Counted from the first letter of the stretch, positions 1 through 9,564 are shown. The stretch is DNA of 32,735 nucleotides from Phormidium sp. FACHB-1136 (GCF_014697375.1 NZ_JACJRS010000061.1:1-32735), one strand, 5' to 3'. The notes: generated by a model from the letters alone, not told the origin. Translations and numbers: made by a program.

Positions 1-53
1 TGCTTCTGAAGCTCTTGCTTTTCCTCTGACGTTAGATAGTTTCTGACTCCCAT
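1..53 (-). CDS. IS630-type transposase, N-terminal fragment (runs off window)
   Basis: A minus-strand reading frame starts with ATG at 53-51 and runs off the left edge. The 17 visible residues begin MGVRNYLTSEEKQELQK. This resembles the opening of cyanobacterial IS630-family transposases, whose N-terminal helix-turn-helix usually starts with MGVR, then an aromatic residue, Leu-Thr and a run of Glu/Gln/Lys. The start lies only 51 bp beyond the nifH stop codon, on the same strand, where nifD is expected. A TATAAT-like hexamer lies upstream in the minus-strand leader. The family call rests on 17 residues, so a different short helix-turn-helix protein cannot be excluded. It does not resemble the N-terminus of NifD. 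Confidence 0.5.
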   Translation of the reverse strand, partial: MGVRNYLTSEEKQELQK

Positions 54-99
54 GGCTTATTCCAGAATTTTAATGTATTATACGCAGTTTAGATGACTA
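1..99 (-). mobile_element. Probable end of an IS630-like insertion next to nifH
   Basis: This is the leader of the putative transposase, between its ATG (53) and the nifH stop (105-107). On the minus strand it contains the segment TTAGTCATCTAAACTGCG. IS630 elements insert at TA dinucleotides, and a TA is present here, so the element end may lie at about 97-100. The exact boundary and the terminal inverted repeat cannot be confirmed because the other end is outside the window. Confidence 0.35.
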
Positions 100-104
100 A
101 CAGC

Positions 105-1049
<945 letters not shown>

Positions 1050-1147
1050 TCAGGCAAGGGCCTGGAATAAAAGTGAAGCGGGCCGGGGGATCTCGTCCGG
1101 CATGGGGAATAGGTAGGGGATGCATGGTGGAGGGGGGAGGGGAATAA

Positions 1148-1175
1148 TTCAAAATTAAAAAGGAAAAATTTTGAA
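1148..1175. repeat. Inverted repeat (hairpin) between nifU and nifH
   Basis: TTCAAAATT at 1148-1156 is matched by its exact reverse complement AATTTTGAA at 1167-1175, with a 10-nt purine-rich loop. It lies downstream of nifU and upstream of nifH on the transcribed strand and overlaps the heptamer repeat. It could be a weak terminator, processing site or stabilising hairpin separating nifU from nifH expression. Confidence 0.4.
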
Positions 1176-1197
1176 CTTTGAACTTTGAACTTTGAAT
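1170..1197. repeat. Heptanucleotide tandem repeat (TTTGAAC x3, TTTGAAT)
   Basis: There are four contiguous 7-bp units, TTTGAAC three times and then TTTGAAT, just downstream of the nifU stop. Short tandem heptamers of this kind (STRR) are characteristic of filamentous cyanobacteria. The same heptamer recurs at 20475-20509. Confidence 0.85.
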
Positions 1198-1201
1198 TCG
1201 A

Positions 1202-2134
1202 CTAAATTGCTTCAACCACGAGAGTTGGTAACACCAGATCCTTTAATTTCGCCTCAATGGCATACTTCAAGGTATCGGTACTGCTAGCACAGGAACCACA
1301 GGCTCCCTGTAACTTAACCAGGACTCGATCACCGTCTACATCGTGCAGTTGTAAATCGCCGCCATCGGCTAGGAGGATAGGTCGAATTTCTTGATCCAGA
1401 ACGGTTTGAATCATCATGATCTTTTGTAGATTGGTCAGAGTTGGAATAATCTCTGGTTCTTGATTCGTTAATACTGGACTGCCTAGAGATTGAGTTCTTT
1501 GCTCCTGGAAAACCGCTAATTCAGCCGCTGCTTTGACCGTTTCAACAGATTGTTTGGCATCTGAGATAATGTCTTCAATATTGGCTAAACAAGATCCACA
1601 GCCGCCGCCCGCTTTTACGTAGTTGGTGACTTGTTCAACGGTGTCGAGATCGTTTTCGGCAATGGCGCGGCGGATTTTCTTTTCGGTAATACCGTAGCAG
1701 GCGCAAACCAGGCTACCTTCGTCATCGTCATGGGCTTCGATGGTAATGCCACGATACTTGTAGATGGCAGCTTCGAGGGCTTCCTGTCCCATCACCGAGC
1801 AGTGCATTTTGGCTTCGGGCAGGCCACCTAGAAAGTTGGCAATGTCGTGGTTGGTGATATTCAGGGCTTCGTCCAGGGTTTTGCCCTTGATGATTTCCGT
1901 CAATGCCGAAGAAGAAGCAATGGCGCTGGTGCAACCAAAGGTCTGAAATCGGGCATCCAAAATGCTGTCTGTGGACGGCTGAATCTTCAGGTGCAACCGC
2001 AGGGCATCGCCACAGGCAATGCTGCCCACTTCCCCAAACACCACGGCCACATCGGGTTCCGTTGGGTCTTCAATGGTGCCCTGGTTGATTGGGTTATAGA
2101 AGAGTTCCAGTACTTTTTCAGAGTAGTCCCACAT
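1202..2134 (-). CDS. nifU: Fe-S cluster scaffold protein NifU
   Basis: NifU assembles Fe-S clusters from NifS-derived sulfur and passes them to NifH and other nitrogenase proteins. The 310-residue protein has the full three-domain layout of diazotroph NifU. The N-terminal IscU-like domain has C41, C68 and C112. The central Bfd-like [2Fe-2S] domain has C144, C146, C179 and C182. The C-terminal Nfu domain has the CGSC motif at C279/C282. All expected cysteines are present. The gene sits between nifS (45 bp upstream on the coding strand) and nifH, consistent with co-transcription. The N-terminus MWDYSEKVLELFYNP is typical, so the start is secure. Confidence 0.97.
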   Translation of the reverse strand: MWDYSEKVLELFYNPINQGTIEDPTEPDVAVVFGEVGSIACGDALRLHLKIQPSTDSILDARFQTFGCTSAIASSSALTEIIKGKTLDEALNITNHDIANFLGGLPEAKMHCSVMGQEALEAAIYKYRGITIEAHDDDEGSLVCACYGITEKKIRRAIAENDLDTVEQVTNYVKAGGGCGSCLANIEDIISDAKQSVETVKAAAELAVFQEQRTQSLGSPVLTNQEPEIIPTLTNLQKIMMIQTVLDQEIRPILLADGGDLQLHDVDGDRVLVKLQGACGSCASSTDTLKYAIEAKLKDLVLPTLVVEAI

Positions 2135-2145
2135 GGCGGTTTCCG

Positions 2146-2177
2146 GGGGTGAAGGGGTGAAGGGGTGAAGGGGTGAG
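2146..2177. repeat. 8-bp tandem repeat between nifS and nifU
   Basis: GGGGTGAA is repeated three times and followed by GGGGTGAG, filling nearly the whole spacer between the nifS stop and the nifU start. It differs from the heptamers in the other two nif spacers. Confidence 0.8.
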
Positions 2178-2179
2178 GG

Positions 2180-3373
2180 TTAGCTCACGGTGGCTAGGGT
2201 GCGTTCTTGTAGCCACTCGGCCTGGTCGTTGTTGAAGGGCGACATGGCCCGCAGGCGGTCTACGATGTCGGGCATGACGTTGAGAACGGCGCGAATTTCG
2301 GCTTCGGTGGTGTAGCGGGAGAGGCTAAACCGGATGGAGCCGTGCAGGATGGTGTAGGGCAGTCCCATGGCGGTGAGAACGTGGGAGGGATCGAGGCTAC
2401 CGGAGGTGCAGGCGGAACCAGAGGAGGCGCAGATGCCGTACTTGTTGAGCATGAACAGGATGGCTTCCCCTTCGATGTATTTGAAGCCAATGTTGGTGGT
2501 GTTGGGCAGTCGTGCCGCACCGCCGCCGTTGACTACGGTATCGGGGATGGTGGCCAGAATGCCGTACTCCAGCATGTCCCGTAGTTCGGCCTCGCGTTGG
2601 GTGTGGGCTAGGCTGATCTGGGCCAGTTCTGCCGCTTTACCTAGGGCGACAATGCCGGGGACGTTGTGGGTGCCCGCCCGCCGCCCGCGCTCTTGGTGTC
2701 CGCCCAGGAGAAAGGGCCGGAAGCGGAAGCCTTTCCGCACATATAGGACACCGATGCCCTTGGGGGCGTGGAGCTTGTGGCCCGACAGGGTGAGCAGGTC
2801 GATGGTGCTGGTGGCCAGATTGATGGGGAGTTTGCCCACCGCCTGGACAGCATCTACATGGAAGGTGGCCCCGTAGGCTTTGGCGATTTCACCGATTTTT
2901 TCGACCGGGAAAATCACTCCGGTTTCGTTGTTGGCCACCATCGTGGTCACCAGGGCGGTGCCTCCGGTCATGGCCGCTTCCAGTTCTGCTAAATCCAGTT
3001 CGCCGCGCTCGTTCACCGAGAGATAGGTGACGGTATAGCCCTTTTTCTCCAGGTGCTTGCACACTTCGAGGATGGCCGGGTGTTCCACTGCTGTGGTGAC
3101 GATGTGGCGCTTGTCGGGCTGGGCGGTTAGGGCGGCATGGATGGCGGTATTGTTGCCTTCGCTGCCGCAGCTATTGAACAAAATCTCCGTCGGCTCGGCC
3201 CCTAGAAATTGGGCGACCTGGGATCGGGCGTCTTCAATTACCGCCCCCACTTGGCCACCAAAGCTATGCATGGATGAGGGATTGCCGTACAGCTCGCTTA
3301 GGTAGGGCAGCATCGCCGCCAACACATCGGGGTCGGTGCGGGTGGTTGCGTTGTTGTCGAGATAAATAACCAT
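2180..3373 (-). CDS. nifS: Cysteine desulfurase NifS
   Basis: NifS is a PLP-dependent enzyme that removes sulfur from L-cysteine and supplies it to NifU for nitrogenase cluster assembly. The 397-residue protein opens with YLDNNATT, typical of NifS/IscS. The PLP-binding lysine is K200 in SGHKLHAPKG. The catalytic cysteine is C322 in SGSACTSGS, on a short loop as in group I desulfurases. Length is normal. It lies between nifB and nifU on the same strand. The 117-bp spacer to nifB lacks the small ferredoxin gene fdxN often found there in cyanobacteria. Confidence 0.97.
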   Translation of the reverse strand: MVIYLDNNATTRTDPDVLAAMLPYLSELYGNPSSMHSFGGQVGAVIEDARSQVAQFLGAEPTEILFNSCGSEGNNTAIHAALTAQPDKRHIVTTAVEHPAILEVCKHLEKKGYTVTYLSVNERGELDLAELEAAMTGGTALVTTMVANNETGVIFPVEKIGEIAKAYGATFHVDAVQAVGKLPINLATSTIDLLTLSGHKLHAPKGIGVLYVRKGFRFRPFLLGGHQERGRRAGTHNVPGIVALGKAAELAQISLAHTQREAELRDMLEYGILATIPDTVVNGGGAARLPNTTNIGFKYIEGEAILFMLNKYGICASSGSACTSGSLDPSHVLTAMGLPYTILHGSIRFSLSRYTTEAEIRAVLNVMPDIVDRLRAMSPFNNDQAEWLQERTLATVS

Positions 3374-3392
3374 GGCGGGTAGGGAAAGTGGA

Positions 3393-3441
3393 GAGTCGGG
3401 AGTCGGGAGTCGGGAATTGGGCGTCGGGAATTGGGCGTCGG
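3393..3441. repeat. Heptanucleotide tandem repeat in the nifB-nifS spacer
   Basis: Seven contiguous 7-bp units: GAGTCGG x3, GAATTGG, GCGTCGG, GAATTGG, GCGTCGG. They occupy the position where fdxN is found in many cyanobacteria. The last four units alternate between two variants, suggesting duplication of a 14-bp pair. Confidence 0.85.
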
Positions 3442-3453
3442 AACTTTCCGGTT

Positions 3454-3476
3454 CCCCTCTCCCTTGGGGAGAGGGG
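3454..3476. repeat. Dispersed GC-rich hairpin after nifB
   Basis: The arms CCCCTCTCCC and GGGAGAGGGG form a 10-bp stem with a 3-nt loop just downstream of the nifB stop. A variant with the same CCCCTCTCC core is at 21867-21890, so this is a dispersed repeat. It may act as a terminator or mRNA-stabilising hairpin between nifB and nifS. Confidence 0.65.
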
Positions 3477-3490
3477 CTAGGGGTGAGGGT

Positions 3491-4978
3491 CTACCGCTTC
3501 AGCACATGCTGGTCGTAGAAGCGACGGGCAACGGTTTCGATCACGTCGTAGTCTTCCATCACCACCAGACCCGCTTGGTGCAGTTGCTTGCTGGGGCAGG
3601 GGCCAATTTTGGCGGCGAGGACGGCTTTGCAATCGGAAATGGTGTCGATGATGCCTTGCAGCATGGCCTCTTCGCCGTAGCCGCCCTGGCAGTAGTCCGC
3701 TACTTTGCGGTGGCTCACGAAGGCTGCTCCAGCGGCGTCCACTTCGTAAATCATGAATTCCTTGGCGTGGCCGAAGTGTTGATTCACAATGCCGCCGCCC
3801 TTGGTGGCCACCGCCACGAGCACCTTGGGCGAATCCTCCGACAAGGTGCCAGGAACACGGGCGGCAGATTCCCGCTTGGCGGCCACGGCGGCCCGCTCCT
3901 GCTCAATACTGAGGTGAACGGCCTGGCGGGTTTCCAGGCTATAGTCCACGGGCATTTCCATGAACTTCTGCTTGGTGAACTCCTGGCTGCGGTCTTCCCC
4001 TAGCAGACCCACCGCATCGGCGCGGCATTGGCGACAGTGGCGCATCAGCTTCAGGTTGCCGGAGCAGCTATCCTGCACCGCTTTCAGTTCCTTCGGTTTG
4101 GGGCCACGCTGGCCGTTCAGGCCAAAGTAGGTGCCGTGCTCTGGGGCAGAAATCAGGGGCATGATGTTGTGCAAAAAGGCTCCCCGTTCGCGGATAGCGG
4201 CGTTGACCTCCGGCATGTGTTCGTCGTTGATGCCGGGAATCAGCACCGAGTTCACTTTGCACAGAATGTCCGCTTCCTTCAGGGCCTGCAACCCCTCCAT
4301 CTGCCGTTCGTGCAGAATGCGTACCCCTTCAATGCCCCGGTAGCGCTTGCGGCGATAGTGAACCCAGGGGTAGATTTTGGCCCCAATTTCCGGGTCGATC
4401 ATATTAATCGTGATTGTGACGTGGTCAATATTCAGGGCTTTGATGCGATCCACATAGTCCGGCAGCATCAGGCCATTGGTGGAGAGGCAGAGCTTGATGT
4501 CGGGGGCTTGTTCGGCAATCAGTTCAAAGGTGCGGAAGGTTTTTTCGGGGTTGGCCAAAGGGTCACCAGGGCCAGCAATGCCCAGCACCGTCATTTGGGG
4601 AATTTTGCCCGCTACAACGAGAACCTTGTGGGCGGCTTCCTCCGGGGTCAGCAGTTCGCTCACTACACCGGGGCGGCTTTCGTTGGCGCAGTCATACTTG
4701 CGGTTGCAGTAGTTGCACTGAATGTTGCAGGCCGGGGCCACCGCAACGTGCATCCGGGCATAGTGGTGGTGGGCGGCTTCGCTATAGCAGGGGTGCTGTT
4801 CAATCCGGGCTCTCATGCTGTCACTGAGGCCATCGGCGGTTTCCGTGGTGCTGCATCCAGAACTGGCACAGCCACTCCCCGCAGGTTTAACCACCGTTTT
4901 CGTCTTCGTCAGAGTAATGTCCAGATCGGGCGTCGCATGGGGCGCGGAGGTCAGGGCAGAGGCTGGCAGTGGCGTCAT
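3491..4978 (-). CDS. nifB: Nitrogenase cofactor biosynthesis radical SAM protein NifB
   Basis: NifB is the radical SAM enzyme that makes NifB-co, the 8Fe-9S-C precursor of FeMo-co. From the start chosen here (495 aa) the protein has a short Cys/Thr-rich N-terminus, the radical SAM motif C84-x3-C88-x2-C91 (CNIQCNYC), and a C-terminal NifX/NafY-like domain in roughly the last 110 residues. ATG 4978 was chosen because the protein then begins [11 protein letters not shown], like other cyanobacterial NifB, and has the family's length. The frame stays open to an ATG at 5140 and a TTG at 5155, which would add 54-59 residues I cannot match. None of the three has a strong Shine-Dalgarno. It is the first gene of nifB-S-U-H. 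Confidence 0.95.
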   Translation of the reverse strand: MTPLPASALTSAPHATPDLDITLTKTKTVVKPAGSGCASSGCSTTETADGLSDSMRARIEQHPCYSEAAHHHYARMHVAVAPACNIQCNYCNRKYDCANESRPGVVSELLTPEEAAHKVLVVAGKIPQMTVLGIAGPGDPLANPEKTFRTFELIAEQAPDIKLCLSTNGLMLPDYVDRIKALNIDHVTITINMIDPEIGAKIYPWVHYRRKRYRGIEGVRILHERQMEGLQALKEADILCKVNSVLIPGINDEHMPEVNAAIRERGAFLHNIMPLISAPEHGTYFGLNGQRGPKPKELKAVQDSCSGNLKLMRHCRQCRADAVGLLGEDRSQEFTKQKFMEMPVDYSLETRQAVHLSIEQERAAVAAKRESAARVPGTLSEDSPKVLVAVATKGGGIVNQHFGHAKEFMIYEVDAAGAAFVSHRKVADYCQGGYGEEAMLQGIIDTISDCKAVLAAKIGPCPSKQLHQAGLVVMEDYDVIETVARRFYDQHVLKR

Positions 4979-5742
4979 GGGTTTGGGGAGGTAGGGTTGG
5001 GCGCGATAGCGGGTGGGTAACGGCTGAATCCGCCAATGGCCGATGGGTGGCCCCCAAATCAGGGGAGCGGAACCCATCAACCACGACACCGCTTCGTCGC
5101 TACCAAACTCGATTGCCTTGGGTGGGTGGTGGGCAGACATCGCATTTGGTCTCAAGATCTGGGGGAGCGATTCAAGGACTGGGCAAGGCGTCGAGGTAAA
5201 AGGGCTGAACTAGCCAGGGTTGACGTTGCCTGCCGTTGAGGGATGCTCGCTTCAGCGCTTGAGTAACGCTGGGTGCTTGGCGTTGAAAGAGTTATAGCAA
5301 CGGGGATATTACGGACTTGCCACACCCGTTCGATAGGATTGATTGAATGATTAGCGTTGTACTCAATCGCTCAAACCCTAGTCATCTCTGACCTAAAAAA
5401 AAATTGAGCCCTAGGGGACTAGTCTTTTCTTAGCCCAGGACAAGCATTGTGTTGAGTGAAATCGGGATTTGTGTACTCAGTTAAAACCCTGACTATGCAA
5501 GGAATTGTCGCGCCATTTAAGTCAGTGAATCAGGCATTTAACAAGTACTCAAAGCCTATGATTTTGACTATTCTGATACAGAATGAAGCGTCTGCATCGA
5601 ACCTTCAAATATTAAACTGTATCCGTTTTACCCGTCCCCAAATCGTAATGGTATTTAACGCCACTTTTGGAGTGAAGAAATGTTAAGCGCCCCCATGAAA
5701 TGCCGCTACGCCTGCGTTCGTTTGAGGAACGAACGCGCCTCA
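4979..5742. other. Intergenic region upstream of nifB
   Basis: The nifB promoter should lie here. I looked for an NtcA-type GTA-N8-TAC site and found none. The first 160 bp may encode an N-terminal extension of nifB. There is a nine-A run at about 5395-5405. A 76-residue open frame at 5456-5686 has no recognisable features. Base composition is more AT-rich than the flanks. Confidence 0.5.
5714..5736. terminator. Hairpin just after the 5743-6795 gene
   Basis: GCGTTCGTT and its exact reverse complement AACGAACGC form a 9-bp stem with a 5-nt loop, 7 bp beyond the stop codon of the minus-strand gene. There is no T-run after it on that strand, so it may be a processing or Rho-related hairpin, not a classical intrinsic terminator. 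Confidence 0.4.
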
Positions 5743-6795
5743 TTATTCTGACTCTGGCCCTGGTTCCGAACAATCGACCGCGACCGCCCAAACCAGTAGA
5801 GCCTGTGTGGCCTCATCGCGCCAACGCAGCCAACCTTCCTCGGTGGTGTGGCCAGGGAGGATCGTGCAGCCCTGCACGGGTTGGGTCACCTCCACCCGCA
5901 TCCAGTCGCCATCGATGGCCAGGGGACGAATGCGGCTGTTGGGGGCTACCAGGGCTTGCAGAGACGCCGTACCACGGGGCTCGGTTCGCAGGGATTGCGA
6001 CAGCCCATGCCGCCGAAAGCGAATGTGCGATGCCGTGGCCAGGGTGTCTTCCCAGGGCTGGAGGGTAAGCGCTACGGCCCCCACCGCCAGGTGGTCGAGG
6101 TGTGCCCAGGCGCTACCAGCGGGGGTGTATTGGAAGCGAAACCAGCCATCGATCCGCTGTTCTAGCACCGGGAAGCTGTAAAGGCCCGTCCGGGCCTCCA
6201 CCATGGAAAAGCTGGCGTCTCGGCCAATAGCCATGGGTTCATAGCCGTTGATGATTAGCCACCCGTTGACCATCCAGCCCCAGTGTTCCCCATCGGGGCC
6301 AACATAGAGGGGCAGGGCCACGGAACGGAGCCAGCGACCATAGGCGAGGGGATTTGTCTCCCAGGCGGCACGGTCTAAAAAGTCTAGGTTGCGAGGTTGC
6401 AGCACCCCAATGCCCAGGTTGTCTTCCGGGCCAGGGGTAAGGCCCACAATCCCCTCGTTGGCAGGCACCACGGCCTCCGGGATGGCGGTGGGCAATGGGG
6501 GCACCGGGGGCGAGGCGTCCTGCTTGGCCTGAGGATCGGCAAGGTCGTCGTTGGGGTTCGTCTGAAAATCTTGGTTGAGGTCTAGCCCAGGGGCTAAGGC
6601 GGGGGCTGTCACACTGTCCGTTGGGGAGACTGGGGTCGCGGCCCCGGCCATGCCTGTCCCCTGGGGGATGAGGGCCAATCCCAACATCACGGTAGCCAGG
6701 GCCAAAATTCTGGCAGCGGGGGATCGGTGGGCCAAGGGTTGGTGAAAGCCCCCTAGAATTGAGGAACTACGCTGGACTGGCGTCGGCATGGTCAT
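5743..6795 (-). CDS. Secreted/periplasmic hypothetical protein with signal peptide
   Basis: I do not recognise this 350-residue protein. Residues 28-53 form a hydrophobic stretch (ILALATVMLGLALIP) after a basic segment and end in small residues (AGAATP), consistent with a signal peptide or anchor. A Pro/Asp/Ala-rich low-complexity linker follows (about 55-115). A globular Trp-rich C-terminal half (about 125-340) contains GPDGEHWGWMVNGWLIING. The Trp and Gly spacing and the late segment RPLAIDGDWMRVEV recall SH3-like repeats of envelope proteins, but this is only an impression. It is divergent from the HAD phosphatase gene, 70 bp away. The start at 6795 or the internal ATG at 6789 are both possible. 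Confidence 0.7.
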   Translation of the reverse strand: MTMPTPVQRSSSILGGFHQPLAHRSPAARILALATVMLGLALIPQGTGMAGAATPVSPTDSVTAPALAPGLDLNQDFQTNPNDDLADPQAKQDASPPVPPLPTAIPEAVVPANEGIVGLTPGPEDNLGIGVLQPRNLDFLDRAAWETNPLAYGRWLRSVALPLYVGPDGEHWGWMVNGWLIINGYEPMAIGRDASFSMVEARTGLYSFPVLEQRIDGWFRFQYTPAGSAWAHLDHLAVGAVALTLQPWEDTLATASHIRFRRHGLSQSLRTEPRGTASLQALVAPNSRIRPLAIDGDWMRVEVTQPVQGCTILPGHTTEEGWLRWRDEATQALLVWAVAVDCSEPGPESE

Positions 6796-6865
6796 GGTGC
6801 AGCGAAACCGTCAGTTGTGGTAAACAGGGACAGACTATACGGACAGACGCGGGAGTAGAAGCGAC

Positions 6866-7534
6866 ATGGACTATCGCGTGATAGCAACGGACTACGACGG
6901 CACCCTGGCGACGGAGGGAACCGTAGATGATGCCACCCTAGCCGCCCTAGAACGCTACCGCAACAGCGGCGGTTACTTAATTCTCGTGACAGGGCGACAA
7001 CTTGACGATCTATTCCAGGTTTTTCCCCATAGCCATCTATTTCAGGGCATTGTGGCAGAAAACGGCGCAGTTTTCCACCAGCCACACCAAGATAACGTCA
7101 AACTTTTAGCGGAGCCGTTTCCAGCTACCCTCGTAGAAACACTGAAGGCATCTGGTGCTGATCCCATCGACCAAGGGCAGGTGATGGTGGCCACTTGGGA
7201 ACCCCACGGCGACGCCGTTCACCAGGCCATTCAGTCCTTGGGACTATCGGCGGCGGTCATTCTCAATAAGCGGGCGGTGATGATTTTGCCCCAGGGGGTC
7301 AATAAGGCTAGCGGGTTAGCGGTGGCCCTGGCCGATCTCAACCTCGCCCACCTGCCCTCCGTGGGCATTGGCGATGCCGAAAATGACCTCAGCCTGCTCC
7401 AAGCCTGTCACCGAGGGGTAGCCGTCGCTAATGCCCTACCCGAACTCAAGGCCATCGCCCACTACACCACCCAGGGCGAACGAGGGGCGGGCGTCCAAGA
7501 GGTCATCCAGCAAATTCTCAACAATCAACTTTAA
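6866..7534 (+). CDS. HAD-superfamily (Cof/IIB-type) phosphatase
   Basis: A 222-residue HAD hydrolase. Motif I is DYDGTLA near residue 9, where the first Asp is the nucleophile. Motif II is the Thr in LVTGR (about residue 42). The motif III lysine lies in VNKASGL, and motif IV is GIGDAENDLSLL with the metal-binding Asp residues. The C2-type cap lies between motifs II and III, placing it with Cof-type sugar-phosphate or nucleotide phosphatases. Substrate cannot be read from sequence. The gene stands alone, divergent from the secreted protein and convergent with the next gene. Confidence 0.88.
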   Translation: MDYRVIATDYDGTLATEGTVDDATLAALERYRNSGGYLILVTGRQLDDLFQVFPHSHLFQGIVAENGAVFHQPHQDNVKLLAEPFPATLVETLKASGADPIDQGQVMVATWEPHGDAVHQAIQSLGLSAAVILNKRAVMILPQGVNKASGLAVALADLNLAHLPSVGIGDAENDLSLLQACHRGVAVANALPELKAIAHYTTQGERGAGVQEVIQQILNNQL

Positions 7535-7605
7535 GCAGCAACATCCCAACCCAGAAACCGGGGTTCTAGCGCCACAGGATCAAAGATCTAAAACATCTGG
7601 GATAT

Positions 7606-8205
7606 CTAATCGTCCGTGTCGTCCAGCACTTCGATGGTCACGGGGGTGGCTGGGGCCGTTGGGGATGAGGCGGGTTCCGATAGACGATCTAAGCCCAGGG
7701 CCACCACACGGCGCAAACCCCAAACGAAGGGCTGGAATAGTCGATAGCGGGCACCATATTCGGCTTCCATATCCACATCAAAGCGTTCTAATTGGGCTTG
7801 AAGCCTGGTCAGGAGGGCTTGTCCCCAGTCGGTTTTGCGGGTCTTGACGAGGTTTATCACCGTGGCAAACAGCTCGGCCCAGGTGGGAGCAGCGGCTTTG
7901 GCTGGGGTGGGAACGGGCACCACGGCCTGAACTTCGGTATTGGCTTCGATAACGTCTGGCGCTCCGGTGGCGGTGGATGCGGTCACTGGCGCTCCGGTGG
8001 CGGCTTGGGTTTGCAGTTGGGCCATCATTTCGGCTAGGGATTGACGGCCTAGGGTTTCCAGTTCGCTGGAGCCACCCTTGATTTCCGAAAAGGCTTCGGT
8101 GGCGGCTTGGCTGACAATGGCCCGAATGCGACTGGCGCGATGACCGCCCGATTGTTGGGCTTTTTTCCAGTCGGCTTTCACTTTTTCAGATACGGCGGTG
8201 GCCAT
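7606..8205 (-). CDS. Hypothetical protein, alanine-rich with helical ends
   Basis: I do not recognise a named family. The start is placed at ATG 8205 because AAGGAG sits 7-8 nt upstream; the frame could extend to 8238. The 199-residue protein begins MATAVSEKVKADWKKAQQSGG, then has a helical segment rich in Ala/Glu (to about residue 75). An Ala/Thr/Val-rich linker is followed by a second helical domain (about 115-180) with LFATVINLVKTRKTDWGQALL. It ends in a low-complexity acidic tail (DDTDD). No transmembrane segment or catalytic motif is visible. It is convergent with the HAD gene and in the same orientation as the DUF1232 gene upstream. Confidence 0.75.
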   Translation of the reverse strand: MATAVSEKVKADWKKAQQSGGHRASRIRAIVSQAATEAFSEIKGGSSELETLGRQSLAEMMAQLQTQAATGAPVTASTATGAPDVIEANTEVQAVVPVPTPAKAAAPTWAELFATVINLVKTRKTDWGQALLTRLQAQLERFDVDMEAEYGARYRLFQPFVWGLRRVVALGLDRLSEPASSPTAPATPVTIEVLDDTDD

Positions 8206-8323
8206 GGGGCATCTCCTTAGCAGCGTGGTAGGGGGCAATGAAAGGTTGAAACTAACAGGTCAAACCAGCAGGTCAAACCAAGACAAAACTCTGAATCGCC
8301 AAAAGACCCAACCGTCGGGGTAG

Positions 8324-8363
8324 GGGCGAGGTTTTCTCGCCCTTCGGCTCTCGCCCTTCGGCT
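8324..8363. repeat. Dispersed hairpin repeat with duplicated arm
   Basis: GGGCGAG (8324-8330) pairs with CTCGCCC (8336-8342) around a 5-nt loop. The segment CTCGCCCTTCGGCT is then repeated exactly once more at 8350-8363 (period 14). The GTAGGGGCGAGGT core recurs at 13099-13111. It lies at the 3' end of the DUF1232 gene. Confidence 0.7.
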
Positions 8364-8368
8364 CTTGC

Positions 8369-8689
8369 CTAGCGGGGAACGGTGACGGAATTAACGTCGA
8401 TCACCGTGGTTTTTAGGTCGTCAGTCTCAACGCTGGATCGGTTGGCCTGGGAGGCTTGGCGCAGGTTGCGCTTGCGATCTAGCAAAAGCTGGGTTACCTC
8501 GGTAATGGCCAGGGTGGCGATCAGGCCGTCATCAATCCAGCCTGCCACCGGGATCACATCGGGGGAAATATCCAACGGGCTGACCAGATAAATCAGCGTT
8601 CCCAAAAGGATGGCCCAGCGATATTTAGGGTGGCGAATGAGGTGGCGATACCCTTGCAGAATGGGTTGGCTGAACAGTCCTTTTTTCAT
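8369..8689 (-). CDS. YkvA-type DUF1232 small membrane protein
   Basis: A 106-residue protein with the DUF1232 core: YRHLIRHPKYRWAILLGTLIYLVSPLDISPDVIP followed by GWIDDGLI. The S-P-x-D-x-x-P-D-x-x-P pattern and the D-D pair are the family signature. Residues about 26-50 form one hydrophobic membrane segment. A second hydrophobic helix is at about 55-70, and the C-terminal tail is basic (DRKRNLRQ). Family function is unknown. It is transcribed away from the first uracil phosphoribosyltransferase gene. Confidence 0.85.
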   Translation of the reverse strand: MKKGLFSQPILQGYRHLIRHPKYRWAILLGTLIYLVSPLDISPDVIPVAGWIDDGLIATLAITEVTQLLLDRKRNLRQASQANRSSVETDDLKTTVIDVNSVTVPR

Positions 8690-8907
8690 GACCCTCTCCG
8701 TGGCGTTGACATCCCTATCTTGTCAGAGTCAGCGGTGTTGCACAGGTGTGGCTAACCCTTGAAAAAGTAGGCTTTTCCACCCGAATCGACCGTACCCAAA
8801 CAGCCGAAAGGCTGGACGACGGGTTCACTACTACCTGCCACAGAAGCCCGTCACAGAGTATGATGTGGCAGATTTGCACCGTTCCTTTTGCACATTCCCT
8901 TTGGTTC

Positions 8908-9558
8908 ATGGCTGCTCAACTTCGTATTTTTGTTCCGCCCCATCCCCTGGTGAAGCATTGGCTGGCCGTAGCCCGCGACGCCGAGACTCCTTCGCCGCTG
9001 TTTCGGTCGGCCATGGAGGAGCTAGGGCGCTGGCTCACCTATGAGGCCATTCGCGAGTGGTTGCCCACCCTAGAGACCACGGTCAACACCCCCCTCGGCC
9101 CCTGTGCGGCAACGTTCATTAACCCCGACGTTCCCACCATGATCGTGCCCATCCTGCGGGCGGGGCTGGGCCTGATGCCGGGGATTCAAAGTCTGCTCCC
9201 CCTGGCGTCGATCTACCATGTGGGCTATGTGCGCAACGAGGAAACCCTAGAGGCGAGTTGCTACCTCAACAAGCTGCCTGCCCAGATTGATCCCCAAACA
9301 CGGGTGATCATCAGCGAACCGATGCTGGCCACTGGGGGCACCATCATGGCTACCCTGGCAGATCTCGTCAGTCGGGGGGTGGATCCGGCCCTGGTGCGGA
9401 TTATTGCCATCGTGGCCTCCCCCTTAGCCCTGCGAAAGCTGGCGGATGTGTATCCCACCCTAACGATTTTTGCCGCTGGCATTGACGAAGAAGTCAACGA
9501 CCAGGGCTTTATCGTGCCCGGACTGGGGGATGCGGGGGATCGCACCTTCGGATCCTAG
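8908..9558 (+). CDS. upp: Uracil phosphoribosyltransferase (salvage-type copy)
   Basis: This enzyme converts uracil and PRPP to UMP. The start is set at ATG 8908, giving 216 residues beginning MAAQLRIFVPPHPLVKHWL; an open frame further upstream adds 54 residues not typical of the family. The PRPP loop is ISEPMLATGGT, with Glu in place of the usual first Asp of DPMLATGG. The uracil-binding end is [16 protein letters not shown]. This sequence type is the usual cyanobacterial Upp. A second, more E. coli-like copy lies at 18222-18854, so this one is probably the general salvage enzyme. An inverted pair TGCCACA/TGTGGCA lies upstream at 8836-8870. Confidence 0.93.
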   Translation: MAAQLRIFVPPHPLVKHWLAVARDAETPSPLFRSAMEELGRWLTYEAIREWLPTLETTVNTPLGPCAATFINPDVPTMIVPILRAGLGLMPGIQSLLPLASIYHVGYVRNEETLEASCYLNKLPAQIDPQTRVIISEPMLATGGTIMATLADLVSRGVDPALVRIIAIVASPLALRKLADVYPTLTIFAAGIDEEVNDQGFIVPGLGDAGDRTFGS

Positions 9559-9564
9559 GTTGCT

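Noticed and set aside
4028..5020. Long plus-strand frame opposite nifB
   Set aside because: It is antisense to the conserved nifB coding sequence and reflects its codon bias.
5456..5686. Small protein-coding gene upstream of nifB
   Set aside because: The 76-residue translation has no domain, no good ribosome binding site and no ferredoxin-type cysteines.
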